Shown here: piece after piece, positions 35,161-45,019 of the stretch
Position numbering within the stretch: position 1 is the first letter of the stretch
Layout: each line of letters begins with the position of its first letter
Made by a program: the position numbers and the translations under genes
The notes under the pieces: generated by a model
What the model was told of the DNA's origin: nothing
Seen by the model: only the letters and a program-made list of their open reading frames with translations
Databases searched by the model: none
Assembly (NCBI RefSeq): GCF_900099685.1
Contig: NZ_FNDW01000002.1
Coordinates: 434,001 to 498,000 of the forward strand
Direction of reading: 5' to 3'
Length of the DNA: 64,000 bases
Origin: Chryseobacterium taeanense
Lineage (GTDB): Bacteria; Bacteroidota; Bacteroidia; Flavobacteriales; Weeksellaceae

Positions 35161-36300
35161 ATGAATACAGAGACTATTGACAACATTAAAATGATAGCGG
35201 AAACAGCAAGAGAGTTTGCTGAAAAGAATATTAGGCCTAATATTATGGAGTGGGATGAAAGTCAGACTTTCCCAAAAGATTTGTTTCATGAGTTAGGAGA
35301 AATGGGGTTTATGGGAATTGTTATTCCTGAGCAATATGGTGGTTCCGGTCTTGGATATCACGAGTATGTTACCATTCTGGATGAGATCTCCCAGGTTGAT
35401 CCTTCTATCGGACTTTCCGTAGCAGCACACAATTCACTTTGTACCAATCATATTTATGAATTCGGAAATGAAGAGCAGCGAAATAAGTGGCTTCCGCAGC
35501 TGGCATCAGGAAAAGTGATCGGTGCGTGGGGATTAACGGAACATAATACAGGCTCCGACTCCGGAGGAATGTCTACGACTGCCGTAAAAGACGGTGATGA
35601 ATGGGTTATCAACGGTGCTAAAAACTTTATTACGCATGCTATTTCCGGTGATATTGCTGTGGTGATGACAAGAACAGGGGAAAAGGGTGCGAAAAACAAC
35701 TCTACCGCATTTGTATTAGAAAAAGGAATGCCGGGCTTTTCTTCCGGGAAAAAAGAAAATAAACTGGGAATGAGAGCTTCCGAAACCGCAGAATTAATCT
35801 TCGACAACGTTCGCGTTCCGGATTCTCATCGTTTGGGAGAAGTAGGTGAAGGCTTCAAACAAGCCATGAAAATCCTTGACGGAGGAAGAATTTCTATCGC
35901 GGCTTTAAGCTTAGGAACAGCAAGAGGAGCCTATAAAGCAGCTTTAAAATATGCTAAAGAAAGACATCAGTTTGGGAAATCAATTTCAGAATTCCAGGCT
36001 ATCAACTTTATGCTTGCTGATATGGCAACTGAAATTGATGCATCAGAACTGTTGATCCAAAGAGCGGCTACATTAAAAAATGCCAAACAGAAAATGACTA
36101 AAGAAGGCGCAATGGCTAAACTTTATGCTTCCGAAGCGTGCGTAAGAATTGCTAATAATGCAGTTCAGATCTTCGGAGGCTATGGATATACAAAAGATTT
36201 CCCTGCGGAAAAGTTCTACAGAGATTCTAAATTGTGTACAATCGGTGAAGGAACTTCGGAAATTCAACGTTTGGTCATTGGAAGAGATATCACCAAATAG
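35161..36300 (+). CDS. acyl-CoA dehydrogenase
   Basis: The 379-residue flavoprotein oxidises acyl-CoA to enoyl-CoA, passing electrons to ETF. Domains in order: N-terminal helices, middle beta barrel with GAWGLTEHNTGSDSGG and AKNFITHAISGDIAVVM (FAD and substrate contact), C-terminal helices ending FGGYGYTKDFPAEKFYRDSKLCTIGEGTSEIQRLVIGRDI, split here; the Glu of GEGTSE is the catalytic base. The EGTSEIQ form is usual for short/branched-chain enzymes, so substrates from branched-chain amino acids are possible. It has its own promoter and terminator. Confidence 0.93.
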   Translation: MNTETIDNIKMIAETAREFAEKNIRPNIMEWDESQTFPKDLFHELGEMGFMGIVIPEQYGGSGLGYHEYVTILDEISQVDPSIGLSVAAHNSLCTNHIYEFGNEEQRNKWLPQLASGKVIGAWGLTEHNTGSDSGGMSTTAVKDGDEWVINGAKNFITHAISGDIAVVMTRTGEKGAKNNSTAFVLEKGMPGFSSGKKENKLGMRASETAELIFDNVRVPDSHRLGEVGEGFKQAMKILDGGRISIAALSLGTARGAYKAALKYAKERHQFGKSISEFQAINFMLADMATEIDASELLIQRAATLKNAKQKMTKEGAMAKLYASEACVRIANNAVQIFGGYGYTKDFPAEKFYRDSKLCTIGEGTSEIQRLVIGRDITK

Positions 36301-36337
36301 GTGACTTAAAAAATTAGAATTATATCATTAAAAAGTG

Positions 36338-36366
36338 AATAGCACACGCATTTAGCGTGTGTTATT
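36338..36366 (+). terminator. terminator after acyl-CoA dehydrogenase
   Basis: The 12-bp stem AATAGCACACGC / GCGTGTGTTATT with a 5-base loop is followed by T-rich sequence. Confidence 0.85.
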
Positions 36367-36454
36367 TTTATTTAAACAATAGAGTATTTATGGTTATTAT
36401 TCAATGTAATACATAATTATTTATATCTAATATCTAAAATTATCTTAAAAAATT

Positions 36455-36487
36455 TTGTTTTTCGTAATATAATTTTTATTAGATTTG
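36455..36487 (+). promoter_or_regulatory. promoter TTG-N22-TAGATTTG for the M12B protease
   Basis: TTG at 36455-36457 and TAGATTTG at 36480-36487 are 22 bases apart, within the Bacteroidota range. The ATG at 36515 follows 27 bases later; the earlier ATG-like start at 36485 would overlap the promoter. Confidence 0.7.
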
Positions 36488-36514
36488 TTATTCCACAATC
36501 AAAAAAGAATATAT

Positions 36515-39445
36515 ATGAAAAAACAATTATCATTGTTAGGAATGCTATTCCTTTCCGGTATTTCTTTCGGTCAGACAGACCGTCTATGGTCAGCAGGTTC
36601 AGAAAAAACAACTTCTGAGATCTTTGAGAATAAAAGCAATATCATTAATCCCAGAATTTACAGTCTCGATATTAACGGATTAAAAAATGTACTCGCTAAA
36701 GCGCCTAAAAGACTTGCAGCCGGAGAGAAATCAGAAATAATCATTTCTTTTCCGAATGCTGAAGGAAAGATGGAAAATTTCAAGATCAGAGAAAACTCCA
36801 ATTTCGATCCTCAGCTTGCAGCCAAATATCCTGATATTAAATCATATGTTGGAGAAGGCCTGGAAAATTCTTCTTCAACCGTTTATTTCAGCGTTTCTCC
36901 GCTAGGACTTTCATCCATGGAAATCTACGGTGACAAATCTGCGGTTTTCATTGAACCCTACACAAAAGATCTTTCTACTTATGTCGTTTATAAAAAATCT
37001 GACAAAAAGGATAATCTTGATAAATTCGAATGCACCGTTCTTGATGTTGCCCAGAAAGGAGCTGCAACGTCAAGCGACATAACAGCAAGACCTAATGCTG
37101 ATGATGCTAAATTAAGAACTTTTAGACTGGCATTATCCTGTACAGGAGAATACACAGCCTACTTCGGAGGGACAAAAGCAAATGCTTTAGCCGCAATGAA
37201 CAATACAATGACCCGTGTAAACGGAGTTTTTGAAAAAGATTTTTCGGCAAGAATGGTTCTGATTTCCAATAATGATTCTGTAATCTATACCAGCGCATCA
37301 TCAGATCCCTACTCTTCAGCTTCACAAATGAATAACTGGAATTCTCAATTACAGTCTACTTTAACATCCGTTATTGGTGAAGCCAACTACGACATCGGTC
37401 ACCTTTTCGGAGCTACAGGTGGTGGTGGAAATGCGGGATGTATCGGTTGCGTATGCACCAACGGATCTAAAGGAAGCGGATACACTTCTCCGGCAGACGG
37501 AATTCCTTCGGGGGATAATTTCGATATTGATTATGTAGCACATGAGATGGGCCATCAGTTTGGAGGAAACCATACTTTCTCTATGAGTAATGAAGGAACC
37601 GGTGCCAATATGGAACCAGGATCAGGATCAACCATTATGGGATATGCAGGAATTACAAGTCAGGATATTCAGCAGCATTCTGATGCTTTCTTTCATGCGA
37701 TCAGTATTCAGCAGATTACCAATAATATTAAAGCTAAAACCTGTCCTGTCAGTACAAATACCGGGAATTCAATCCCTACAGCCAATGCAGGATCAGATTA
37801 TACCATACCGAAAGGAACGCCATTTATGTTAACAGGAACGGGAACGGATGCCAATGGTGATTCTTTAACTTATATCTGGGAGCAGATGGATAATGCTTCG
37901 TCATCTCAAACGGGATCGAGTTCAGCAGCGAGCGCCACCAAATCTTCAGGGCCAACTTTTAGATCATGGACTCCACAAACAAGTCCGGTAAGATATTTCC
38001 CAAGAATGGCATCTGTGCTAGCCGGAGCTACGACAACAGCCGGCTCGGAAATTACTGTGGAAGCTCTGTCTAATGTTGCAAGAACTTATAATTTTAGATT
38101 TACCGTTCGCGACAACAGAGCCGGCGGATCCGGAAACAATTCGGATGATGCGGTAATTACCGTAAACGGAACAGCAGGACCTTTCAGTGTAAGCTCACAA
38201 AATTCAGCAACAACATATACCGGAGGAACTTCACAAACGGTAACATGGAACGTAGCAGGAACTACCGCAAACGGTGTAAATGCTGCTAATGTTGATATTC
38301 TTTGGTCTACAGACAGCGGAAATACCTGGACTACTCTACTCGCAGGAACGCCTAACGATGGTTCTCAGGCAGTAACGATTCCTAATTCGTCTACTACGAC
38401 CGGAAGAATTATGGTAAAAGGATCCAATCATATTTTCTTTGATGTTAATAACGCCAATATCACAGTAAATGCAGGATCCGGAACAGCAGACACAACCGCT
38501 CCGACAGCACCAACTTTAACTGCTTCAGGGACTACTTCAACAAGCACAAATTTATCATGGTCTGGCGCAACGGATAATGTGGCGGTGACAGGTTATAATG
38601 TTTACCAGGGAACTTCACTGATCGGTTCTACAGCATCAACTTCTTATACCGTAACAAGCCTTACTCCTTCTACAACATACAGTTTCTCTGTAAGAGCAAA
38701 AGATGCAGCGGGAAATATTTCATCTTCCAGCAATACTGTAAGCGTAACAACACTCGCAGGAAGTACGGTTTCTTATTGCTCAGCCTCAGCTACCAATACA
38801 GCAGATGAGAGAATCGGTAACGTAAAATTCGGAACAATTAATAATACTTCCACAGGAACATCCGGTTATGAAGACTTTACTTCAGTTTCTACAAGTGTTA
38901 CCAGAGGGACATCTTACACCATTTCTGTAACTCCAGTGTGGACATCAACTATCTACAGTGAAGCTTACGCTGTTTATATCGATTACAACGGAGATGGAGA
39001 TTTTTCAGACAGCGGAGAACTGGCATGGTCTAAAACAGGATCAACCACAAGTCCGGCAACTGGTTCTATCACAATTCCTTCAACAGCAACATTGGGAACT
39101 ACAAGAATGCGCGTCATGATGAAATACAGTTCTCTTCCTTCATCGTCTTGCGGTAATTACACCTACGGACAGGTAGAAGATTATACTTTAAATATTGTAT
39201 CATCCGGAAGAAGTGAAACAGATACTAAAGATCTCATCACAGATATTAAATTGTATCCTAACCCTGTAAAAGACATTTTATATATCTCAAATACGAAAGC
39301 GGAAGATTACAAGATCTTCGACATGGGTGGAAAACTAATCAATTCAGGAAAACTTGAAAGAGGTTCTGTAAATGTGAGCGGCCTTATCAAAGGGGCTTAT
39401 TTGATTCAGATCGACGGAACTTCCAAGAGATTCATTAAAAACTAA
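36515..39445 (+). CDS. secreted reprolysin-like (M12B) metalloprotease with FN3, GEVED and T9SS domains
   Basis: The 976-residue secreted protease has a Sec signal (MKKQLSLLGMLFLSGISFGQ). A pro-region to about 190 is followed by the metzincin domain with zinc motif HEMGHQFGGNH (about 342-352) and Met-turn IMGYAG. Further on are a long beta-rich region, FN3 (about 665-750; TLTASGTTSTSTNLSWSG), a GEVED domain (YVDYNGDGDF type, GQVEDY, about 765-895) and a type A T9SS sorting domain (KLYPNPVKDILYISN). ATG at 36515 is chosen as the signal start. It probably degrades extracellular proteins. Confidence 0.92.
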   Translation: MKKQLSLLGMLFLSGISFGQTDRLWSAGSEKTTSEIFENKSNIINPRIYSLDINGLKNVLAKAPKRLAAGEKSEIIISFPNAEGKMENFKIRENSNFDPQLAAKYPDIKSYVGEGLENSSSTVYFSVSPLGLSSMEIYGDKSAVFIEPYTKDLSTYVVYKKSDKKDNLDKFECTVLDVAQKGAATSSDITARPNADDAKLRTFRLALSCTGEYTAYFGGTKANALAAMNNTMTRVNGVFEKDFSARMVLISNNDSVIYTSASSDPYSSASQMNNWNSQLQSTLTSVIGEANYDIGHLFGATGGGGNAGCIGCVCTNGSKGSGYTSPADGIPSGDNFDIDYVAHEMGHQFGGNHTFSMSNEGTGANMEPGSGSTIMGYAGITSQDIQQHSDAFFHAISIQQITNNIKAKTCPVSTNTGNSIPTANAGSDYTIPKGTPFMLTGTGTDANGDSLTYIWEQMDNASSSQTGSSSAASATKSSGPTFRSWTPQTSPVRYFPRMASVLAGATTTAGSEITVEALSNVARTYNFRFTVRDNRAGGSGNNSDDAVITVNGTAGPFSVSSQNSATTYTGGTSQTVTWNVAGTTANGVNAANVDILWSTDSGNTWTTLLAGTPNDGSQAVTIPNSSTTTGRIMVKGSNHIFFDVNNANITVNAGSGTADTTAPTAPTLTASGTTSTSTNLSWSGATDNVAVTGYNVYQGTSLIGSTASTSYTVTSLTPSTTYSFSVRAKDAAGNISSSSNTVSVTTLAGSTVSYCSASATNTADERIGNVKFGTINNTSTGTSGYEDFTSVSTSVTRGTSYTISVTPVWTSTIYSEAYAVYIDYNGDGDFSDSGELAWSKTGSTTSPATGSITIPSTATLGTTRMRVMMKYSSLPSSSCGNYTYGQVEDYTLNIVSSGRSETDTKDLITDIKLYPNPVKDILYISNTKAEDYKIFDMGGKLINSGKLERGSVNVSGLIKGAYLIQIDGTSKRFIKN

Positions 39446-39471
39446 TAGCTTATTCAATTAAACCTTGAGAA

Positions 39472-39499
39472 AAAGGCTGTCCGGAAACGGGCAGTCTTT
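39472..39499 (+). terminator. terminator after the M12B protease
   Basis: The 12-bp stem AAAGGCTGTCCG / CGGGCAGTCTTT (two G-T pairs) with a GAAA loop is followed by a T-run. Confidence 0.85.
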
Positions 39500-39637
39500 T
39501 TTATGGGTAATGAGTAATAAATGGTATTTCTTTAATGACTAAAAATAAAAGTTCATTATTGACAATTGACAACTAATCATTTTTCATTAAATCGTAAAAA
39601 CCTAAGTCATGAATCCATATTTCTGAAACCTTATTTT

Positions 39638-39645
39638 TATCTTTG
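39638..39645 (+). promoter_or_regulatory. -7 element TATCTTTG for the MazG-like operon
   Basis: TATCTTTG lies 19 bases before the ATG at 39665. No TTG at the usual spacing was found. Confidence 0.5.
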
Positions 39646-39664
39646 CCATAAATAAAAAAAATTC

Positions 39665-40132
39665 ATGGATAAAATTGACAGTCTGAACCAGGTAGCAGAA
39701 TTCCACACCACTTTTAAAGCCCCTATTTTAGAAACTCCGCAAATTCCTTCACCTGAAAGATGCAATCTGAGAGTAGAACTTTTACAGGAGGAACTGAACG
39801 AATTGAAACAGGCTATTGCCGATAATAATATCGTAGAAATTGCCGATGCATTGTGTGATTTGCAGTATGTTTTAAGCGGTGCGGTTCTGGAATTCGGGCT
39901 TGGCAATAAATTTGTAGAGCTTTTCAACGAAGTTCAGCGATCCAATATGTCGAAAGCGTGTGATAATGAAGAGCAGGCCCAGGAAACTGTTGAATTCTAC
40001 AAAGCAAAAGACGTAGAATCTTTTTATGAAAAATCCGGTGAAAAATTTAATGTTTACAGAAAAGCAGATCATAAGGTTCTGAAAAATAAATATTATTCTC
40101 CGGCGGATTTAAAAAACATTATTGAAAAATAA
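39665..40132 (+). CDS. MazG/PRA-PH-like nucleoside triphosphate pyrophosphohydrolase
   Basis: The 155-residue all-alpha NTP pyrophosphatase contains the metal-binding EExxE...ExxD pattern: LLQEELNELKQAI and IVEIADALCDLQYVLSG (about 38-78). Such enzymes split non-standard NTPs to NMP and PPi, sparing the pool. HisE shares the fold, but the his operon has its own HisIE, so this is a separate house-cleaning-type protein. It leads a four-gene unit that continues with the thioredoxin-like gene one base later. Confidence 0.85.
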   Translation: MDKIDSLNQVAEFHTTFKAPILETPQIPSPERCNLRVELLQEELNELKQAIADNNIVEIADALCDLQYVLSGAVLEFGLGNKFVELFNEVQRSNMSKACDNEEQAQETVEFYKAKDVESFYEKSGEKFNVYRKADHKVLKNKYYSPADLKNIIEK

Positions 40133-40133
40133 C

Positions 40134-40700
40134 ATGAAAAAAATTATTACAAATCTTGTTGTCTTTTCAGCTTTATTAATGACAGTTCAGCAAATTTCTG
40201 CACAGAAAGTTGTTGTCGGGCGTGAAGTGGAAACCACCAGCGATGGTAAAATGCTTTTAGGAAACCAGCTTAAAGAAAAATTTCTTGAAGCTCCGTATGC
40301 AGACTGGTACGTGAAAGAACATGACGAGTATGCGCTTGATCAGAAGGCTATCAGCGAACTCAGAAAACATAAAATTAATAGTTATAATATTGTCGTTTTT
40401 ATGGGAACCTGGTGCGAAGACAGCCATAGAGATTTCCCAAGGCTGATGAAAATTCTTGAGGAGGTTAAATATCCTGAAAGTAAACTTACTATTATAGCTG
40501 TAAACCGCAAAAAAGAATCGCCTACGGGAGATGAAGCACGCTATAATATTCAGAAAGTTCCTACGATCATTTTAGAAAGATATGGTAAAGAAGCCGGAAG
40601 AATCATAGAAATGCCTACTACCGGATATATTGAAAGGGATCTGGTTGAAATTTTAAAAAAAGATGATACATCAGTAATCAAAGAAATTTTTAACAAATAA
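40134..40700 (+). CDS. thioredoxin-family protein with single-Cys WCEDSH site
   Basis: The 188-residue secreted protein (signal MKKIITNLVVFSALLMTVQQISAQ) carries a thioredoxin-like fold. The active-site strand reads FMGTWCEDSHRDFPRL: only one Cys where thioredoxin has WCGPC, with Asp-Ser-His in place of the second. A cis-Pro loop is visible as NIQKVPTIIL. The start is ATG at 40134, two bases past the MazG-like stop; the in-frame TTG at 40122 is less likely. A dithiol reductase role is doubtful; a monothiol or binding role is possible. Confidence 0.78.
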   Translation: MKKIITNLVVFSALLMTVQQISAQKVVVGREVETTSDGKMLLGNQLKEKFLEAPYADWYVKEHDEYALDQKAISELRKHKINSYNIVVFMGTWCEDSHRDFPRLMKILEEVKYPESKLTIIAVNRKKESPTGDEARYNIQKVPTIILERYGKEAGRIIEMPTTGYIERDLVEILKKDDTSVIKEIFNK

Positions 40701-40703
40701 ATC

Positions 40704-41309
40704 TTGAGAAATTTAAAAATAATATTACCGTTTCTGGCGGGTGTCATTTTAATGCTCATCCTGTTTTTCAGCTTCAGATCTTGTTTGAATCCTGCTGAGA
40801 AAACCGAAAAATCAGATTATTATATTCTGACCAATCAGATTTCAAAGATGAATAAAATGGTGGTGCTTGAGCAAAATACTTCATCAATACAGAAAACCAA
40901 AATGGGTTATAAATTTTTCGGAAAGGAAGTATCCAGCAACAGCATTATTACCTACACCAAAACCAATGCGCAGGTTTCTTATGATCTTAATAAGATGAAA
41001 ATTGATGTTGATTCGATTAATAAAAAACTCATTATTACAGAATTGCCGGAAGCAGAAATAAGAATTACCCCAAGTGTTGAAATTCAATCTCTTGATGATT
41101 CTTTTTTTAACCGAATTTCTGAAAAAGACATTAAAAATGTAACGCAAAAGGCTAAGACTACAGCTATTAATTCAATCGATCAAAACAAGCTGAGAAACGA
41201 AGGTCGCCAACAATTAATGGAAAATCTTAATACTATTTTTGTTTTGGCAAAGGCTTTGAATTACAAGATAGAAGACCAGACCGGAAAGCTGGGTATTCTA
41301 AAATTGTAA
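40704..41309 (+). CDS. DUF4230 family membrane-anchored protein
   Basis: The 201-residue protein has one N-terminal transmembrane helix (IILPFLAGVILMLILFFSF) and a mostly beta and helical extracytoplasmic domain. The pattern QISKMNKMVVLEQNTSSI and NKKLIITELPEAEI matches DUF4230, whose function is unknown. It starts with TTG at 40704, three bases after the thioredoxin-like stop; no ATG fits. It belongs to the operon from 39665. Confidence 0.8.
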   Translation: MRNLKIILPFLAGVILMLILFFSFRSCLNPAEKTEKSDYYILTNQISKMNKMVVLEQNTSSIQKTKMGYKFFGKEVSSNSIITYTKTNAQVSYDLNKMKIDVDSINKKLIITELPEAEIRITPSVEIQSLDDSFFNRISEKDIKNVTQKAKTTAINSIDQNKLRNEGRQQLMENLNTIFVLAKALNYKIEDQTGKLGILKL

Positions 41310-41321
41310 AACGTAAAAGCT

Positions 41322-41510
41322 ATGGATTCACAGGAAAAAGACAAAAAGCAAGAATCTGCAAACGCTGCAGAAACAAAAAAACAAAATCAGGATTTCCCTA
41401 ATATTCCTGCATCATCAAAAAAGACAAATCCTTCTGATGTAGATAAAGAAGATGTTCAGAAATCTTCAAAAAACAATACATCCGGTAAGACCGACAATAC
41501 AGAAGAATAA
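41322..41510 (+). CDS. small hydrophilic disordered protein
   Basis: The 62-residue protein is rich in Lys, Glu, Asn, Ser and Asp, with no hydrophobic segment, and reads as intrinsically disordered. I accept it because it starts with ATG 12 bases after DUF4230, on the same strand, and ends at a strong terminator. No function can be given. Confidence 0.55.
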   Translation: MDSQEKDKKQESANAAETKKQNQDFPNIPASSKKTNPSDVDKEDVQKSSKNNTSGKTDNTEE

Positions 41511-41514
41511 AAAT

Positions 41515-41548
41515 AAAAGGTTCCGCGTCAAAAGAAACGGAACCTTTT
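41515..41548 (+). terminator. terminator of the MazG-like operon
   Basis: The 11-bp stem AAAAGGTTCCG / CGGAACCTTTT with a 12-base loop is followed by TT. Confidence 0.9.
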
Positions 41549-41586
41549 TTCAGAAAAAAAATATACAAATAAAAATCAAACCGAAA

Positions 41587-41655
41587 GAAATTCGCTCCGC
41601 CTTATGAATTTATGGACTTCTTCACTATTATCTAATTTTAAGCGAAGCGAAATTT
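41587..41655. repeat. imperfect inverted repeat downstream of leuB
   Basis: GAAATTCGCTCCGCCTTA (41587-41604) and TAAGCGAAGCGAAATTT (41639-41655) form an imperfect inverted pair around a 34-base loop. It follows the leuB stop in transcription direction and could end that transcript, or be a repeat remnant. Confidence 0.4.
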
Positions 41656-41667
41656 GTATTGATAAAA

Positions 41668-42789
41668 TCACACAATCGTAGATTTTCCGAGCTTTACATT
41701 TTCAAAATTGTAATATGATTTCTCGGAATATTTAATAAAATCTGCAATAAAACTTCCTACTTCACTTGTAGAATAAGGTTGTTCAGCATTCAGATCTACC
41801 GTTACGTATTTATTTTCAATGGCATGTTCTACAGACTGTCTCAATTTCTCTGCAGCTTGCTCAAGTTTTAAATAATCAAGCATCATCGCCGTACTCAGAA
41901 TAGAAGCAATCGGATTGGCAATTCCTTTTCCTTTTGCCTGCGGATAAGAACCATGAATGGGTTCAAACAGTGCATTTCCATTACCTATCGAAGCCGATGG
42001 GAGGAGACCGATAGAACCGCCGATTACGCTTGCTTCATCCGAAATAATATCACCAAACATATTCTCTGTTACAATAACGTCAAACTGTTTTGGATTCAGA
42101 ATTAGCTGCATGGCAGCATTATCAACAAACATAAAATCAAGTTCAACATCAGAATATTCTACTGCAATTTCTTTACATATTTTTCTCCACAGCCTTGAAG
42201 TATCCAAGACATTCGCTTTATCAATCAAAGTCAATTTTTTCCTGCGCTTTTGTGCTTCCTGAAAAGCCATGTGAACAATCGGGGAAATTTCATCACGATT
42301 GTATTTACAAATATCATAAGCGTAACCAGCTTCTTCATCGGTAAATTTTTCGCCAAAATAAATTCCGCTCACTAATTCCCTGAAAATCTGAATATCAGTC
42401 CCTTCAATAATTTCTTTTTTTAAAGGACTCTTCTCAATCAGAGAACTGTATGTTTTTAAAGGCCTAATATTTGCAAAAAGGCCAAGTTCTTTACGAAGCT
42501 TCAGCAACCCCTGTTCAGGACGTACTTTTGCGTCAGGATTATTATCAAAAGAAGGATCTCCGATCGCTCCGAAAAGCACCGCATCAGATTCTTTACAAAT
42601 TTGCAGCGTTTCATCCGGCAGCGGGTTTCCTGTTTTATAAATCGCTTCAGCACCCATCAATCCGTACTTAAATTCAAATTCGTAGTGAAAAGCTTCCGCG
42701 ATCGCATCTAAAATTTTAATGCTTTCATTTACTACTTCCGGTCCGATTCCATCTCCCGGAAGCACTGCAATTTTAAAGTTAGTTTTCAT
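41668..42789 (-). CDS. leuB: 3-isopropylmalate dehydrogenase
   Basis: LeuB oxidises and decarboxylates 3-isopropylmalate to 2-oxoisocaproate with NAD+, the third step specific to leucine. The 373-residue chain shows [37 protein letters not shown] (split), the catalytic segment [14 protein letters not shown], and the NAD-binding [22 protein letters not shown]. The start ATG overlaps the leuD end by 11 bases, so it is translated from the same mRNA. It is the last gene of leuACDB. Confidence 0.97.
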   Translation of the reverse strand: MKTNFKIAVLPGDGIGPEVVNESIKILDAIAEAFHYEFEFKYGLMGAEAIYKTGNPLPDETLQICKESDAVLFGAIGDPSFDNNPDAKVRPEQGLLKLRKELGLFANIRPLKTYSSLIEKSPLKKEIIEGTDIQIFRELVSGIYFGEKFTDEEAGYAYDICKYNRDEISPIVHMAFQEAQKRRKKLTLIDKANVLDTSRLWRKICKEIAVEYSDVELDFMFVDNAAMQLILNPKQFDVIVTENMFGDIISDEASVIGGSIGLLPSASIGNGNALFEPIHGSYPQAKGKGIANPIASILSTAMMLDYLKLEQAAEKLRQSVEHAIENKYVTVDLNAEQPYSTSEVGSFIADFIKYSEKSYYNFENVKLGKSTIV

Positions 42790-43381
42790 AAACTTTTTGT
42801 GTTTTTTTTAATTCAAACTCATTAATAGCCTGTTTTTTACTGATTAAAAAGTCGATATCATCGTAACCGTTCAACAGGCATATTTTTTTATAAGAATCTA
42901 TTTCAAAATTTTCTGTTTTGTCGTTAAAAGTAATCGTTTGTTTTTCAACATCTACAAAAATTTCTTTTTCAGGATTTGCTGTAATATCATTTAAAATTTC
43001 CTTTAAAAAACTTTCAGAAACTTTTACCGGCAACAAACCGTTATTCAATGCATTCCCTTTAAAAATATCTGCAAAAAAGCTGGAAACAACGACTTTAAAA
43101 CCATAATCCGTCAGCGCCCAAGCTGCATGCTCACGGCTGCTTCCACAACCGAAATTGTTTCCCGCAACCAGAATTTCTCCTGAATATTTCGGATTGTTTA
43201 AAACGAAATCGATGTTGGGTTCATTTGTGTGAACATCATAACGCCAGTCTCTGAAAAGATTTTCGCCAAACCCTTTTTTATTGATACTTTTTAAAAATCT
43301 CGCCGGAATAATCTGATCCGTATCTATATTTTCTACCGGCAAAGGAATCGCCGTGGATTTTATTGTGATTAATTTTTGCAT
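42779..43381 (-). CDS. leuD: 3-isopropylmalate dehydratase small subunit
   Basis: The 200-residue swivel domain of isopropylmalate isomerase works with LeuC. Marks: [31 protein letters not shown] and [19 protein letters not shown]. It overlaps leuB by 11 bases. Between leuD and leuC lie 221 bases, unusually long for subunits of one enzyme and filled by a palindromic repeat. Confidence 0.97.
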   Translation of the reverse strand: MQKLITIKSTAIPLPVENIDTDQIIPARFLKSINKKGFGENLFRDWRYDVHTNEPNIDFVLNNPKYSGEILVAGNNFGCGSSREHAAWALTDYGFKVVVSSFFADIFKGNALNNGLLPVKVSESFLKEILNDITANPEKEIFVDVEKQTITFNDKTENFEIDSYKKICLLNGYDDIDFLISKKQAINEFELKKTQKVYEN

Positions 43382-43422
43382 TTTTTCTGAATCAATTAGC
43401 TTTAATTATTTATTAATTTTTC

Positions 43423-43510
43423 AGGAGCTTATCCCGCTATCCACTCATACTCCTCGCTCCATGGCTTTTGCCTTCACCTGCTGTGGGGTAACCGTTTCTA
43501 TCGGGGCTAG
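43423..43510 (-). repeat. dispersed palindromic repeat element, copy B, inside leu operon
   Basis: Ends AGGAGCTTATCCCGCTATCC and CTATCGGGGCTAG match copy A at 20435-20551. The interior differs, with CCTTCACCTGCTGTGGGG and no long perfect palindrome. The flank carries AAGTGAA-TTCACTT (from about 43513). The 221-base leuC-leuD spacer has no ORF. Confidence 0.6.
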
Positions 43511-43602
43511 GAAAGTGAATCGTGAATTTCACTTGTGAGTCAATAGTCAATCTAAAAATTCACCATTGACAATTCATTTACGAAGTAAAATTCACTTTAT
43601 CA

Positions 43603-44985
43603 TCAGTTTTCAAAAACCGAAATTTTTCCTTCGATAGCGACTTTTGCGGCAGTCAACGGACTTGCCAGAATTGTTCTTGCGCCTTGCCCTTGTCGTCCTT
43701 CAAAATTCCTGTTGGAAGTCGATACACAATATTCACCTTCCGGAATTTTATCATCATTCATCGCTAAACATGCTGAACATCCCGGCTGTCTTATCTGGAA
43801 GCCTGCCTCGTTGAAAATTTGATCTAAGCCTTCTTCAAAAATCTGTTTTACAACCTGTTGTGAACCCGGAACAATTAAAGCCTGCACATGTTCTGATTTT
43901 CTTTTTCCTTTAATATAATTTGCTGCAGACCGGAAATCTTCAATTCTTGCATTGGTACAGCTTCCGATGAAAACATAATTCACCTTAATATCAGAAAGTG
44001 CCTGTCCGGCTTTTAATCCCATATATTTCAGTGCCTTTTCCTCAGAATCATTCTGCGGATTCGGAATATTCTGACTGATCGAAATTCCCATTCCCGGATT
44101 GGTTCCGTACGTAACCATCGGGTAAATTTCTGAAGCATCAAAAGAAAATTCTGCATCAAAAGTTGCGTCATCATCTGTCTTCAAAGTTTTCCAGTATTCT
44201 ACTTTTTCTTCCCATCCTTCACCTTTTAGTGCAAAGGTTCTTCCTTTTACGTAATTAAATGTCGTTTCATCAGGAGCAATCATTCCTCCTCTGGCACCCA
44301 TTTCGATACTCATGTTGCAGACGGTCATTCTGCCTTCCATCGACATTTCTTCAAAAATATTTCCCGCATATTCACAGAAATACCCTGTTCCGCCATCGGT
44401 TCCGACTTTAGAAATGATATAGAGAATAACATCTTTTGGCTGAACGTTTTTATTTAATTTACCATTTACGGTAATTCTCATCGATTTCGGTTTATTCAAC
44501 AGTAAGCACTGGCTTGCAAAAACCTGCGCCACCTGGCTTGTCCCGATTCCAAAAGCAATAGAACCGAAAGCGCCGTGAGTAGACGTATGGCTGTCACCAC
44601 AGACAATGCTCATCCCGGGTTGTGTAACACCTAATTCCGGGGCGATGATGTGAACAATTCCCTGATAGGGATGACCTAAACCATACAGTTCGATATTGTT
44701 TTTCTTACAGTTTTCAGTTAGCTGTTCAACCTGATTTCTGGAAGAATCGTCGCGTATCGGTTTATCCTGATCCCACGTTGGAACGTTATGATCGGCTGTA
44801 GCCACAATTTGCTTCGGTCTGAAAATTTCTAAACTTCTGGATTCCAGTTCTGCGAAAGCTTGTGGGCTTGTCACTTCATGAATCAGATGTTTATCAATGT
44901 ATATAATTTGAGGTCCGTCGGGAATTGTTTCTACTACGTGCGCATCCCAGACTTTGTCAAAAAGTGTTTTTTTATAGTTGCTCAT
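43603..44985 (-). CDS. leuC: 3-isopropylmalate dehydratase large subunit
   Basis: The 460-residue aconitase-type Fe-S isomerase converts 2- to 3-isopropylmalate. The three [4Fe-4S] cysteines are in [17 protein letters not shown] and [35 protein letters not shown] and [10 protein letters not shown] are also present. It follows leuA with 34 bases between start and stop of the neighbours. Confidence 0.97.
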   Translation of the reverse strand: MSNYKKTLFDKVWDAHVVETIPDGPQIIYIDKHLIHEVTSPQAFAELESRSLEIFRPKQIVATADHNVPTWDQDKPIRDDSSRNQVEQLTENCKKNNIELYGLGHPYQGIVHIIAPELGVTQPGMSIVCGDSHTSTHGAFGSIAFGIGTSQVAQVFASQCLLLNKPKSMRITVNGKLNKNVQPKDVILYIISKVGTDGGTGYFCEYAGNIFEEMSMEGRMTVCNMSIEMGARGGMIAPDETTFNYVKGRTFALKGEGWEEKVEYWKTLKTDDDATFDAEFSFDASEIYPMVTYGTNPGMGISISQNIPNPQNDSEEKALKYMGLKAGQALSDIKVNYVFIGSCTNARIEDFRSAANYIKGKRKSEHVQALIVPGSQQVVKQIFEEGLDQIFNEAGFQIRQPGCSACLAMNDDKIPEGEYCVSTSNRNFEGRQGQGARTILASPLTAAKVAIEGKISVFEN

Positions 44986-45019
44986 TTTAATTATATATAT
45001 CTAAAAGAAAATCAATCCT

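Noticed and set aside
36485..36514. Upstream in-frame start of the M12B protease
   Set aside because: It overlaps the TAGATTTG promoter element; ATG 36515 opens a clean signal peptide.
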